Shown here: positions 1-8,171 of the stretch, in pieces | How the letters are laid out: each line of letters opens with the position of its first letter | Numbering within the stretch: the stretch's first letter is position 1 | From: Paenibacillus agri | GTDB taxonomy: Bacteria > Bacillota > Bacilli > Paenibacillales > Paenibacillaceae | DNA: 64,000 nucleotides | Assembly: GCF_013359945.1 (NCBI RefSeq) | Contig: NZ_JABWCS010000207.1 | Location: 99,794-163,793, forward strand | Reading direction: 5' to 3' | Position numbers and translations under genes: made by a program | Notes under the pieces: generated by a model | Database searches by the model: none | What the model was told of the DNA's origin: nothing | Seen by the model: the letters and a program-made list of their open reading frames with translations, nothing else

Positions 1-268
1 TGTTGTTGACCAGCACATCAATACCGCCGAAGTTTTCAACGGCTGCTTTCACAAGATTGGCTGAGGTTTCAGGAAGGCTAATGTCGCCGGATACCGCCAG
101 CACTCTTTTACCAGATGGATCGATTTCAAGGGCCGTTTGCTTCAAAACATCATCGCGGCGGCCGTTAATGACAACATTCGCTCCTTCTTCAAAAAAACGC
201 TTAGCTGTAGTCTTACCGATGCCTGTTCCTCCACCTGTAACGATAACTGTTTTATTTTCAAATTTCAT
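1..268 (-). CDS. SDR-family oxidoreductase, N-terminal part (runs off the window)
   Basis: This is the first ~89 residues of a short-chain dehydrogenase/reductase; the rest lies beyond base 1. The start ATG is at 266-268. The Rossmann nucleotide-binding motif TGGGTGIG is seen at about residues 11-18, followed by a basic NGRR segment that in this family favours NADP(H), and the fragment ends in the family's LVNN motif. The substrate cannot be told from this part. It lies downstream of an OsmC-family pseudogene in the same direction and probably shared its promoter at 768-796. Family confidence is high; specific function is unknown. Confidence 0.85.
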   Translation of the reverse strand, partial: MKFENKTVIVTGGGTGIGKTTAKRFFEEGANVVINGRRDDVLKQTALEIDPSGKRVLAVSGDISLPETSANLVKAAVENFGGIDVLVNN

Positions 269-318
269 TGGATTCACTCCTCAAGTTGATTAGTTAATTA
301 GATTAGTTAGTGTTTCAT

Positions 319-611
319 CTATTCTTCAATGATCAATTCACTATTCAGCCGAATCGCATTGGCTACATTCCAACGGTTGGGCGATGTGCGCGTCACGTTC
401 TCATGAATTCGTTGCCATTGCTCAGGCGTTCCATGCCCAGACACAGTCACTTTATACTGCAATTCTTCATACCCAGGCTTAATATTCTCATCCAGACCTA
501 GAAAGCCGCGAAGATCCAGCGTGCCTTGCTCGGATCATCTGCAACGCTTCCTGCAAATTGCTTGAGCGCATCTACATCAATCCCGTTAATGAGCTGTCGG
601 TTTGTATTCAT
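319..611 (-). pseudogene. OsmC-family protein, internal deletion and frameshift
   Basis: The reading starts at ATG 609-611 with MNTNRQLINGIDVDALKQF, which resembles the start of Bacillus OsmC/YhfA-type hydroperoxide-resistance proteins. After about 30 residues the frame changes. The other frame continues with LDLRGFLGLDENIKPGYEEL and runs to a TAG at 319-321, which is the family's C-terminal part. The middle, including the first catalytic cysteine region, is missing: the remnant is ~290 bp against the ~420-540 bp expected. The gene is therefore dead by deletion plus frameshift. It sits between the operator-bearing promoter at 768-796 and the SDR gene, with which it probably formed an operon. 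Confidence 0.75.
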
Positions 612-634
612 TTTGTTGACATCACTCCTTTTTT

Positions 635-648
635 ACCTACTAATAGGT
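635..648. promoter_or_regulatory. Operator-like palindrome, copy 1
   Basis: ACCTACTAATAGGT is an inverted repeat just upstream of the OsmC pseudogene start. A near-identical copy lies at 773-786 inside a promoter. Such paired short palindromes usually bind a TetR- or MarR-type repressor. No such regulator gene is present in the window. Confidence 0.5.
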
Positions 649-767
649 AGTTAATCGTTATAATGATTCCTCTATAATTCATTTTCTTGAATCTTACTTC
701 TTATTGCTTATCGCTTACTTCGTATTCCCAATGTCGAGCAATGTGCGGATCACCGAAGTACACGTTT

Positions 768-796
768 ATATTACCTACTAGAAGGTAGATTGTCAA
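768..796 (-). promoter_or_regulatory. Promoter with operator in the spacer (OsmC pseudogene/SDR)
   Basis: Read on the minus strand there is a -35 box TTGACA (791-796), a 17-bp spacer and a -10 box TAATAT (768-773). The spacer contains the palindrome ACCTTCTAGTAGGT (773-786), the second copy of the element at 635-648. This is the layout of a strong sigma-A promoter blocked by a repressor. It would drive the OsmC pseudogene and the SDR gene. Confidence 0.6.
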
Positions 797-837
797 GATG
801 GGATTGTTTTCTATTCTTTTCACTTTTCAAATTGTAT

Positions 838-872
838 TAAAAAAACTCCTACCAGAGAAAGCTCTCTAGTAG
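838..872 (-). terminator. Rho-independent terminator after arsA
   Basis: On the minus strand a stem of CTAC-x-AGAG pairing type (849-872) is followed by a run of seven Ts (839-845). It lies about 40 bp past the arsA stop codon and fits the end of the ars operon. Confidence 0.7.
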
Positions 873-910
873 AAGTTATGTTGTTTAACTCTAATCCTCC
901 AATAAAATGC

Positions 911-2743
911 TTAGCAACAGCTAGTTTTAGGTCCACAGCAGCCCTCATTGGTGCGTGATCCCGGCAGTATCGAGACTCCGTCTTTATTCATCTTATGTTG
1001 CTGCTCACCACCGTGCTCCTCGTTGGATTGCCAAGGCAATACAACATAGTGGCTACCCGAGATTTCTTCCACTCGCTGGATCCAAGTTCGCTCACTTGCT
1101 GCGCGTTGCTGTAGAATGGCATCTTTGGTTCCGGTAAGGGCCATGCTTTGGTTAATCAACCACCACTTGGGATGAATCCCCGCTCGTCTTAGATCAGCCG
1201 TGAGTCTTTCCGCTTCGAACACCGGCGTAACTTCTGCATGGGTGACGATGATGACTGCCGTCTCCTCTTCGTTTCTCAACCGTGGCAATAATTTTTTCAC
1301 AGATGGCGGCACTTCTCCCGAAGCATTCGCAATTTCCTTATGATACGATTCTGTCGCATCGAGCAGTAACAGCGTATGACCGGAGGGCGCCGTATCAATC
1401 ACTACGATTTCGTTATCTGCTCTATCCACCAGATCAGCAAACGCACGAAACACTGCGATTTCTTCAGTACACGGTGAATTTAATTCTTCCTCTGCATAGG
1501 CGATACTTTGTTCATCCATAGTTTCTCGCGCTTTATCCAGGACTTCTTGACGATACTTCTCCACTTCAACTTTTTGATCAATTTTGCTCATGCTGAGTAG
1601 GCCTTTAATGTTGTCGTGCATGATTTGGTCTAGCTGTGTTGCAGGATCTGTCGTCGTAAGATGTACCTTTAGACCGCGTGCTGCCAAACCAACAGCGATA
1701 GCGTTCGCAATCGTGGTTTTCCCGACGCCACCTTTTCCCATTGTAAAAATAACACGTTGACCCTTAGCTTCAATGTCGTCCAAAATTGCGGCTAGCCCTG
1801 AAACCTTTAATTCTGCCGTGTTCATTTCAGGATTAGAAACATCTTGCTCATCAGCGAATAAACGACGAACATTGGCGACCCCGGCCACATTAAACGACAC
1901 CAATGGTACGGCATAGGTTGGCAGAGATTGCAGTAAAGTAGATTGTTGAGCTAGTGCGTCTTGTTGCCGCTTCGTATACGCTGTCGCAGTGCTATCACCA
2001 GTTAGTGGCTTCATTAATAGGCCGTTGACAATAAGCATTTGATTCTTTATTCCTGTCTCCGCCAATTCCTGGGACGCACGTGCAGCTTCCTTCAGCGGTG
2101 CGTGATCCGGCCTTGTTACAAGCACAAGAGACGTTTGCCGTGGATCGCTGAGCACATCGACCGTTTGCTTATACACTTCTTTTCGCTTATCCAATCCAGC
2201 AAGTAATCCGCCCTGAGTTGTGCCTTCCTTACTGTTGTGCAGAAACTCATTCCAAGCATTAGGGAGTTGCAGAAGACGCAGAGTATGTCCCGTTGGCGCT
2301 GTATCAAAAATAATATGATCAAACGATTCTGTTAACGCCTGATCGGTTAGCAAATGAGAAAATTCATTAAAAGAAGCAATCTCAACTGTGCAAGATCCGG
2401 ATAGCTGTTCTTCCATCTGATTAATCACAACTTCCGGCAGCTTACCGCGATAGGGTCCCACAACATCCTCACGATAACGGGCTGCAGCCTCCTCCGGGTC
2501 CAGGTTAGTGACGAACAAATTAGGAACTTCCGGGATCGACTTATAGTTCATATCCAAATCCATTTGAAAAACATCCTGCAAATTAGAGGCTGGATCGGTG
2601 CTGACTAATAGCACTCTTTTTCCCTGATCCGCTAAGGCTACTGCTGTCGCACATGCCGTTGAAGTTTTTCCTACGCCCCCTTTTCCTGTGAAAAATAAAT
2701 AAGGTGTAACTTGGATTTGGCTCACATCAAATGAAGGTATCAT
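911..2743 (-). CDS. arsA: ArsA arsenite/antimonite-stimulated ATPase
   Basis: Cytoplasmic ATPase that powers arsenite/antimonite export when docked on an ArsB-type pump. The 610 residues form two homologous halves. Each has a deviant Walker A motif GKGGVGKT, at about residues 20-27 and near 335, and a DTAPTGHT or DTAPSGHT switch motif. Metal-site cysteines are visible in SGSCTVEIA and NSPCTEEIA, matching Cys113 and Cys422 of the E. coli protein. The counterpart of Cys172 is absent: the segment reads EGTTQGGLLAGL. The C-terminus ends in a Cys-rich tail, GCCGPKTSCC. The start overlaps the arsD stop by 4 bp (ATGA), so translation is coupled. No arsB or acr3 lies nearby. Confidence 0.95.
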   Translation of the reverse strand: MIPSFDVSQIQVTPYLFFTGKGGVGKTSTACATAVALADQGKRVLLVSTDPASNLQDVFQMDLDMNYKSIPEVPNLFVTNLDPEEAAARYREDVVGPYRGKLPEVVINQMEEQLSGSCTVEIASFNEFSHLLTDQALTESFDHIIFDTAPTGHTLRLLQLPNAWNEFLHNSKEGTTQGGLLAGLDKRKEVYKQTVDVLSDPRQTSLVLVTRPDHAPLKEAARASQELAETGIKNQMLIVNGLLMKPLTGDSTATAYTKRQQDALAQQSTLLQSLPTYAVPLVSFNVAGVANVRRLFADEQDVSNPEMNTAELKVSGLAAILDDIEAKGQRVIFTMGKGGVGKTTIANAIAVGLAARGLKVHLTTTDPATQLDQIMHDNIKGLLSMSKIDQKVEVEKYRQEVLDKARETMDEQSIAYAEEELNSPCTEEIAVFRAFADLVDRADNEIVVIDTAPSGHTLLLLDATESYHKEIANASGEVPPSVKKLLPRLRNEEETAVIIVTHAEVTPVFEAERLTADLRRAGIHPKWWLINQSMALTGTKDAILQQRAASERTWIQRVEEISGSHYVVLPWQSNEEHGGEQQHKMNKDGVSILPGSRTNEGCCGPKTSCC

Positions 2744-3075
2744 ATCGATTCTCCTTTGCCTTCAAGTCGTTCAAGGGACATTGTCGTCCACTCAGATAGT
2801 TCCTCATTGGTAGGTAATGAACGTGTCTTCACAACAACGCCATTGAGTAAAGTAATAGGCAGGCTGCTGGGATCACTCGCTAGTGCTTCCTTAACTGCCT
2901 CATTCTCTTCAAACTTCGTTGTATCACTCAGAAGGTTATATCCACTAACATCGAACCCTGCTTGAGATAACTGGCTAACGGCTACCGCAAAGCGAATCGA
3001 TGCCCGTTTTTCTTCCGGGTTAGTGACACCTGTTGAGCAGCAGCCTCCGGATTCGAACACTTCTATTTTGATCAT
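2740..3075 (-). CDS. arsD: ArsD arsenic metallochaperone
   Basis: 111-residue cytoplasmic chaperone of a family that passes As(III)/Sb(III) to ArsA and can act as a weak repressor. The family's N-terminal FESGGCCSTG segment gives vicinal Cys12-Cys13. The third metal-binding cysteine, Cys18 in E. coli ArsD, is a threonine here, and the C-terminal vicinal Cys pairs of plasmid R773 ArsD are missing. The gene is the middle one of arsR-arsD-arsA. An extra copy of the ArsR-type operator lies just upstream at 3096-3111, and the gene overlaps arsA by 4 bp. Confidence 0.92.
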   Translation of the reverse strand: MIKIEVFESGGCCSTGVTNPEEKRASIRFAVAVSQLSQAGFDVSGYNLLSDTTKFEENEAVKEALASDPSSLPITLLNGVVVKTRSLPTNEELSEWTTMSLERLEGKGESI

Positions 3076-3095
3076 TTAAAAAAGACCTCCAATTC

Positions 3096-3111
3096 ATCAA
3101 TTTTTTTTGAT
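3096..3111. promoter_or_regulatory. ArsR-type operator upstream of arsD
   Basis: The sequence ATCAATTTTTTTTGAT repeats exactly the operator at 3458-3473 upstream of arsR. An ATCAA-N6-TTGAT dyad is the usual binding site of ArsR/SmtB repressors. A copy inside the operon between arsR and arsD suggests a second control point. Confidence 0.65.
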
Positions 3112-3135
3112 GTATTATTTAAAAATTTTACCCGC

Positions 3136-3435
3136 TTATCCTTTCGGCGGGTAAAAAATACAACAAACGTCGTCAGACAATAAATACTGCATGGCCTCTT
3201 CATTAATTCTGTAGTAATTCCAGCGGCCTTCTTTGCGGCATTTCAGCAAATCTGCATCGAGCAACAATTTGAGATGATAAGATAGCTTAGATTGCGGCAG
3301 ATCCACGATCGCCTCCAAATCACACACACATACCTCAGAACGCTTATTGATCTCATATAGAATCGACAAGCGCTTCTGATCTGCTAACGCTTTGAACTTT
3401 CGTTCATAGTTAGCAAACAGTAGCGAATGCTCCAT
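3136..3435 (-). CDS. arsR: ArsR-family arsenic-responsive repressor
   Basis: Winged-helix repressor of the ArsR/SmtB family, about 99 residues. The arsenic-sensing ELCVCDL-type motif is seen as EVCVCDLEA in helix alpha-3, followed by the recognition helix QSKLSYHLKLL and a wing RKEGRWNYYRI. The C-terminus carries a further Cys pair (DDVCC). The start at 3433-3435 is chosen because GGTGAT lies 7 bp upstream. Longer in-frame starts (TTG at 3462, ATG at 3459) overlap the operator at 3458-3473 and are less likely. It heads the arsR-arsD-arsA operon and most likely represses it until As(III) or Sb(III) binds. Confidence 0.93.
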   Translation of the reverse strand: MEHSLLFANYERKFKALADQKRLSILYEINKRSEVCVCDLEAIVDLPQSKLSYHLKLLLDADLLKCRKEGRWNYYRINEEAMQYLLSDDVCCIFYPPKG

Positions 3436-3457
3436 GGTTATTATCACCATCCAATGC

Positions 3458-3508
3458 ATCAATTTTTTTTGATGTATTCATCATATGCTACATAACTGGA
3501 TAAGTCAA
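3458..3508 (-). promoter_or_regulatory. ars operon promoter and ArsR operator
   Basis: On the minus strand there is a -35 box TTGACT (3503-3508), a 17-bp spacer and a -10 box TATGAT (3480-3485), followed at once by the dyad ATCAA-N6-TTGAT (3458-3473). The operator overlaps the expected transcription start. The promoter lies inside the 3' end of the GyrI-like pseudogene. Confidence 0.7.
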
Positions 3509-3760
3509 ATCATAATACTCAATCGTATCAAGTTCATCCAATTCATAACTACAGTCCGGCTACCAAACTCCATATATACAGTTGTATGTATGTTTTAGAT
3601 TATTTAGTGAACCCTTATGCGTGAAAACGGCATACTTTGAGCTAAGTATTGTTCTTTGGATCATTCCGGAAGGGACTGGTTTAAGATCGATCCCCTCAAT
3701 GCTTGCAATATAAGTAAAGTTACTTTCGTCCGTAATCTCTGGATAGTTTAACGAGAACAA
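3488..3760 (-). pseudogene. GyrI-like/AraC effector-binding domain remnant with in-frame stop
   Basis: The translation includes NYPEITDESNFTYIASIEG, GKYAVF-like SKYAVFTHKG and TYNCIYGVW, all typical of GyrI-like small-molecule-binding domains found alone or at the C-terminus of AraC regulators. After GVW comes a TAG stop (3560-3562) where the family has Leu. In the same frame the homology goes on (P-D-C-S-Y-E-L-D-E-L, then IEYYD) to a stop at 3488-3490. The 5' part is missing and there is no good start codon. It is therefore a truncated gene with a nonsense mutation. Its tail now carries the ars promoter. Confidence 0.7.
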
Positions 3761-3761
3761 A

Positions 3762-4529
3762 TCATTTCCTGGCTAAATACAAGTCGATCGTATCATAAAC
3801 ATTTAACACATCACCAAATTTTATAATGGCTTCTTTAATCTCAGTTTCAAACCTTTCTTTTGTAATGGATGGCATAGTTCTATGGTCTGAGTATGTATTC
3901 AATAATGCGATGTAGTCAGTCGAAGAAAAGCTTCTAGTTAAATGATATAGCTTAAACACAACATCTCTAAATCCATAAGCTTGAATAGTTTTGGATATGT
4001 TGTTATATCTTGCAGTGTCATGTTCTATAATCTTGGTATTAGAGGGTCTATATTTTTGATAGATGGCTTGAATATGCTGATGTAATTCATCATTTTCTCG
4101 TGCTACAAAGGGCCGGTTCCAAAATAATGCTAGTGTCCCATCGTTCTTTAATAACTTCAAGACTTTAGGATAGCTCACTTCTTCTGGAATCCAATGAAAT
4201 GCAGTAGCTGAATAAATTAAATCTATGCTGTTATCGGGGCATTCAAACTCTTCAAATGTAGTATTGCATACCGTAAAATTTTCAAACTCTCGGAACTTTA
4301 ATCTTGAATATTCTGCGAGGCCTGTTCCTAATTCAATTGCTGTTAATTCACAGCCTGTTTCCAAAAAAGGTCTTGTAGCCTGACCTGTGCCAATACCAAT
4401 CTCAATTGCTTTGTTATCTTGTTCAATTTGAGCGTGGGCCATAATATCTTGGAATAACTTATCACAATAGGTGGGTCTCCACTTATCGTAGTTCTCCACA
4501 TCCTCATTAAATGTAAGTCGCTTATCCAT
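3762..4529 (-). CDS. Class I SAM-dependent methyltransferase
   Basis: About 255 residues with a Rossmann-type methyltransferase fold. Motif I is IEIGIGTGQATRPFLE at about residues 48-63, followed by TAIELGTGLAEYSR (post I), NSIDLIYSATAFHWI (motif II/III region) and LKNDGTLALFWNRP. The AFHWI pattern is common in small-molecule methyltransferases of the Methyltransf_11 group; the substrate is unknown. The start ATG at 4527-4529 has GGGAGG 9 bp upstream; a longer GTG start is less likely. It lies 20 bp downstream of the GNAT gene, so the two are probably co-transcribed. Confidence 0.85.
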   Translation of the reverse strand: MDKRLTFNEDVENYDKWRPTYCDKLFQDIMAHAQIEQDNKAIEIGIGTGQATRPFLETGCELTAIELGTGLAEYSRLKFREFENFTVCNTTFEEFECPDNSIDLIYSATAFHWIPEEVSYPKVLKLLKNDGTLALFWNRPFVARENDELHQHIQAIYQKYRPSNTKIIEHDTARYNNISKTIQAYGFRDVVFKLYHLTRSFSSTDYIALLNTYSDHRTMPSITKERFETEIKEAIIKFGDVLNVYDTIDLYLARK

Positions 4530-4550
4530 AAATATCATCCTCCCGCTCAC

Positions 4551-5015
4551 TCACTCACTTATATTCTTCATCATAATAATATCTCTGCCGTATTCTTCAG
4601 ATTCAACTACATCGATTTTATGATACCCAAGCTTCTCATAGAAACTTTGTGCCGTTATACTACTAGGTAGTTTAAGCGATGTGATTCCAGTATTACGGGC
4701 AACTCCTTCAATGAAATTAATAAGTATCCGTCCAATGCCTAAATGATGATGGTCTTTATCAACAAAAAGCGTATAGATAGTATCCCTATCCAAACTAATA
4801 GTTCCGATAATCGTATTATTCATAACAGCCACAAACACTTTCCTACGCTCTGATAAACTGACGAGATACTCCGGCGTAAAAATACTATACATATTAGTAA
4901 TGATCTTCTCGGGATAATCTTTACTGTTAACGTGTGCTAGATTGTCTCGAATAATGGTTGAGATTTTTTGACTATCCTCTTTAGTGAATTCTCTAATTTT
5001 AATTTTTTCATTCAT
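4551..5015 (-). CDS. GNAT-family N-acetyltransferase
   Basis: About 154 residues. The acetyl-CoA binding signature of the GNAT fold is seen as DKDHHHLGIGRILINFIEG (motif A, Q/R-x-x-G-x-G/A type), followed by ITSLKLPSSITAQSFYEKLG, the usual beta-5/alpha-4 segment with the FYEKLGY motif. It would transfer an acetyl group from acetyl-CoA to an unknown amine. The start at 5013-5015 follows a GGGGTGGG ribosome binding site by 4 bp. It is upstream of, and probably co-transcribed with, the methyltransferase. Confidence 0.85.
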   Translation of the reverse strand: MNEKIKIREFTKEDSQKISTIIRDNLAHVNSKDYPEKIITNMYSIFTPEYLVSLSERRKVFVAVMNNTIIGTISLDRDTIYTLFVDKDHHHLGIGRILINFIEGVARNTGITSLKLPSSITAQSFYEKLGYHKIDVVESEEYGRDIIMMKNISE

Positions 5016-5030
5016 GAAACCCACCCCTGT

Positions 5031-5384
5031 TTATTCTAATGGAACAAAATGTTTCAATTCCGATTTAGTAATACCTTTTTCTCTGCCTTCTTGTGTCAAT
5101 CTATGACTAAACTGCAGTACTTCATTATGTGCAAAATATACATATTCAACATCTGGTTCATCTTTAAAAATGACTACCGCATAAAATGGCGGTAATTTTA
5201 TTCCCCATACTCCTTTTACGGACGCTATTTCTTCTCTACTATATTTCTTTTCTTCTATCAGATAGTTCGTTACTCTATTTGCATATTTAATTTTGTTTAC
5301 CTGAACGTAAGCAACAGGTGTTATTACTAATGCGGTTACTAGAATGCCTACTATGATTATTAGAATTTTTATTTTCGTCGTCAT
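5031..5384 (-). CDS. DUF3139-like membrane-anchored protein
   Basis: About 117 residues. One N-terminal membrane segment is seen at about residues 6-27 (IKILIIIVGILVTALVITPV), followed by a small extracytoplasmic domain containing YLIEEKKYSREEIASVKGVW and a FKDEPDVEYVYF strand, which match the look of Bacillales DUF3139 proteins. Function is unknown. The start ATG at 5382-5384 has AGAGG 8-9 bp upstream; the upstream in-frame extension is highly charged and lacks a start signal. The stop is 15 bp before the GNAT start. Confidence 0.6.
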   Translation of the reverse strand: MTTKIKILIIIVGILVTALVITPVAYVQVNKIKYANRVTNYLIEEKKYSREEIASVKGVWGIKLPPFYAVVIFKDEPDVEYVYFAHNEVLQFSHRLTQEGREKGITKSELKHFVPLE

Positions 5385-5468
5385 TACAATAATCCTCTCA
5401 CCTTTCTCAATTTTTATTTTGAGATTTTCTTTTCTTGAGACTTCATAATTTAGCCACCTCATCTCCAC

Positions 5469-5518
5469 AAAACAACCCAGCCTTAGATAACTCTTATCTT
5501 AAGCCGGGTCGTTTGTTG
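5469..5518 (-). terminator. Terminator-like hairpin after the HAD gene
   Basis: Imperfect inverted repeat (AACAACCCAGCCTTA against TAAGCCGGGTCGTTTGTT) between the HAD hydrolase stop and the DUF3139 gene. On the minus strand it ends in a T-rich stretch. It probably separates the two transcripts. Confidence 0.5.
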
Positions 5519-5529
5519 TCTCTATCGAA

Positions 5530-6261
5530 TTATTTTATTTTTTTCATAAGGTCATTTAAGTTTCGTACTATTGAATGTCTGGGACTAGTAATCCTAGTAT
5601 ATAAATACTGCTTTATATCCCGGCTCAATATCATAGAGTGAATTCCAAGCCGCTCGGCGCCATCACAGTTGCTAATGTTATCATCAACGAATATAGCCTC
5701 AGATGGAGAGACTTCCAGCTCTTCAAGAGCAGCCTTGTACATTAACTCATGTGGTTTGCTGATCCCTTTTATTGAGGAAATAATAAAGGATGAAAAGTAA
5801 TCCCTTAACCCAGCTTGTGTAAATACATTATCCAAAGATGGCCAAGCATCCGAAACAACAGCCAGCTTATAAGTTTTGCTCAACTCTGGTATTAATTCTA
5901 TAGCATCACTATAGAATTTGTACTTAGCATAATTAAAAACTAAATCAGACGCGATAGCTTTGATCAGTTCCTCATCTAATCCTAACTGAGGTAATTCAGC
6001 TGCGAAAATTCTATAGAACTCAATGAAATGATGGAATTCTTCCTCTTCATTTCTAATCAAGTTCTGCTTTGATATATATGTATTTGCTTTATGAAATGCT
6101 TTATTTCTAATCTGCTTGTCTATTGATCGGAATATCTTCTCATCGATAAAGTTAAAAAAGTTGGGGCTAATAAACCAATGCCCTGTAACAGGACCATTTA
6201 ACACCTTACCTGAATCGAAAAGGATTGCTTTAATACCGGTATTAGAGGTTCGATAACTCAT
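5530..6261 (-). CDS. HAD-superfamily hydrolase
   Basis: About 243 residues with all four HAD motifs. Motif I is ILFDSGKVL near the N-terminus, motif II VVSDAW, motif III lysine KGISKPHELMYKAALEEL, and motif IV IFVDDNISNCDGAERLGI. Motif I has DSG where true phosphatases carry DxD, so the usual second aspartate is replaced by Gly. This is seen in IA-type subgroups and leaves the substrate open. A helical cap lies between motifs I and II. The start at 6259-6261 follows AGAGGG by 9 bp. Confidence 0.8.
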   Translation of the reverse strand: MSYRTSNTGIKAILFDSGKVLNGPVTGHWFISPNFFNFIDEKIFRSIDKQIRNKAFHKANTYISKQNLIRNEEEEFHHFIEFYRIFAAELPQLGLDEELIKAIASDLVFNYAKYKFYSDAIELIPELSKTYKLAVVSDAWPSLDNVFTQAGLRDYFSSFIISSIKGISKPHELMYKAALEELEVSPSEAIFVDDNISNCDGAERLGIHSMILSRDIKQYLYTRITSPRHSIVRNLNDLMKKIK

Positions 6262-6362
6262 ATTCTTATACCCTCTTCTCGAAAATGTATAGGTCATCTT
6301 CTAACCTAACTTTGCTGAATCCGCATCCGGCAATTCCTTTCAAGCTGGCTCGCCTAGAATTC

Positions 6363-6797
6363 TCATTTAATTGTTATGTTTTGCCGCCTTAGCCATGCCT
6401 TCAAGTCATTTCTATGCGTTTCTTTTTCTATGCCCTTAAAATCAAACCGGATTACACGTTGGGACCACCTTTTCTTACTGGTTTCAAATTCTATATAATA
6501 TTTATTGATATTGGTATATTTTATTTCATTAGCTTCAAGAGATACACCATCAATGATCACATTGCTATCTGTTATAACAATGCTTCGTTTTTTCCTAATC
6601 TCTTTTATCATCGATACTCCAACGACACTTATCAATGCTATTAATATTACTATGTAAATTTCTTTCCATTGCTCCAGGTCCCAAATCTGATGAATTAATA
6701 TTGAAAAAATGCCCATCATACTAAAAAATGCTGCGTATTTAGCCCCTAAGTACGGCAAACTAATTTGATATTCATTGTTATTTATATAGTCTTTCAT
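6363..6797 (-). CDS. STM3941-like small membrane protein
   Basis: 144 residues with two predicted membrane helices, around residues 20-37 and 46-64, followed by a soluble beta-rich domain (IVITDSNVIIDGVSLEANEI, then WSQRVIRFDFKG). The layout of two helices plus a PH-like domain resembles the STM3941 family of uncharacterised proteins. Start ATG at 6795-6797. No functional clue comes from its neighbours, a HAD hydrolase and an SdpI-like protein. Confidence 0.5.
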   Translation of the reverse strand: MKDYINNNEYQISLPYLGAKYAAFFSMMGIFSILIHQIWDLEQWKEIYIVILIALISVVGVSMIKEIRKKRSIVITDSNVIIDGVSLEANEIKYTNINKYYIEFETSKKRWSQRVIRFDFKGIEKETHRNDLKAWLRRQNITIK

Positions 6798-6843
6798 GCT
6801 GTCCCACCTTTTGATCTTGCTTTTCTAAAAATCCACCACAAAA

Positions 6844-7206
6844 TTATTTTTTCCTTTCTAACTCTTCATCAAGTTCTTTTAAATGTTGTTCAGTTTTTAT
6901 AATCAAGAGTGTGAATGGTACAAAGATCAATCCAGTAATAACGAGTGAAAGATAAGTCCCTTCAAATAGAAAGCTTAATATCAGACCAATTAATGTATAC
7001 ACCAGCCCGTATCTGATCATTAATTCTGCACTGTATCTATTGGCTTCATCCCATAATAACTGACTTTTCATCGATCTCCTGGTTCTGTATCCATATATTG
7101 AGTTTATCGTTTCCGGAGGTTTTTTCTTCACAATGAGTCCAGTTACACAAATGATTAATCCGATTAGAAGGGTGATTATTAAACTAGCTATTTGGCTATC
7201 GTTCAT
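6844..7206 (-). CDS. SdpI/YhfL-family membrane protein
   Basis: 120 residues with three membrane helices. The conserved SdpI-family region INSIYGYRTRRSMKSQLLWD is present between helices 1 and 2, as in immunity protein SdpI and its stand-alone relatives. SdpI protects cells from the SdpC toxin; this short form has no toxin partner in the window, so an immunity role is only a family-based possibility. Start ATG at 7204-7206. Confidence 0.75.
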   Translation of the reverse strand: MNDSQIASLIITLLIGLIICVTGLIVKKKPPETINSIYGYRTRRSMKSQLLWDEANRYSAELMIRYGLVYTLIGLILSFLFEGTYLSLVITGLIFVPFTLLIIKTEQHLKELDEELERKK

Positions 7207-7375
7207 GAGTTACCCCACTCTATTCAAGTTTTTAACTCACTGTTTGAAAATCAGTTCAATTACCGGCGGTCCTGATTCTTGAGGATAAACATTTAAAGCT
7301 ATTGATATCGTTATCACTATCAACATGACCCATATCATAAAATTTAGAAACGGTTTAAATTTCTTAACACTCTAT

Positions 7376-7879
7376 TCAATTCTGTTCTCCTATCTCATTT
7401 CCTATTAGATTCTTATTCCTTACATGCTTGATTATGCTTATATTTTGGTTATCTTGTTTTAAAAGTACATCCAATAGTCCATCTGGAACCAACCTTACAT
7501 CTGAATCTGTTTTGAAAAAGTTCAAAGGTTTCCATTGAGCTTTATATTTAATATCTCCTTCTATTCCCTCAATTTCATCAAGATCATATAATCTCTTTTC
7601 CTTCAGTTTCACTTCATAAATGAAATCCACCTCATGTCCCATATCGTCCTCAGTACCAAAAATGTTTTCTATGACGGAAATTAATTTTGGTTCTTCAATT
7701 TCTTGATTAAGTTCTTCTCTAATTTCTCTTATCAATGCTTGTTTGCTAATTTCACCAAACTCTATAGTTCCACCGATAGGTCGGTAGAAAGTTGTACTTA
7801 TCCCAGGATAATTAATTACTTGAACTAAAATGTCCTCTTCTCTTCTAATGATTCCTAGGGAAACTGATCTAATTTTCAT
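7376..7879 (-). CDS. Nudix hydrolase
   Basis: 167 residues. The Nudix box GTIEFGE-x7-REIREEL is present at about residues 38-58 and supplies the metal-binding Glu residues. The family cleaves nucleoside diphosphates linked to another group; the substrate cannot be told from sequence. The domain fills residues 1-130 and the C-terminal tail is charged and has no recognised motif. Start ATG at 7877-7879. Confidence 0.85.
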   Translation of the reverse strand: MKIRSVSLGIIRREEDILVQVINYPGISTTFYRPIGGTIEFGEISKQALIREIREELNQEIEEPKLISVIENIFGTEDDMGHEVDFIYEVKLKEKRLYDLDEIEGIEGDIKYKAQWKPLNFFKTDSDVRLVPDGLLDVLLKQDNQNISIIKHVRNKNLIGNEIGEQN

Positions 7880-8040
7880 ATGATTAGGTCCTCCATCTAT
7901 TCAAATATATTTTATTTGTTTTTTTAATCCATCAAAGTTACCACTATATTTCATAATCATACAAATTTATCATTATATACACTTAAATTCTATCTAATAA
8001 TTAATTTTAACTCCATTAATTTCATATATATCTATAATTA

Positions 8041-8078
8041 GAAAAGGCCCAGTTGACGAACTCGACTGGGCCTTTTCT
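8041..8078. terminator. Bidirectional terminator
   Basis: Perfect 12-bp inverted repeat AAAAGGCCCAGT / ACTGGGCCTTTT around a 10-base loop, with A and T runs on both sides, between the stalk-domain gene and the Nudix gene. It can work in either direction. The rest of the 7880-8217 gap shows no gene. Confidence 0.7.
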
Positions 8079-8171
8079 ACATTAAGTATGGAGTCAGTTT
8101 ATCTTAAAATACTTTCAGCTTAAAGATCCTCGTATAATCGCAATGCCTCACATCCCGGCTTACGTGAAAAT

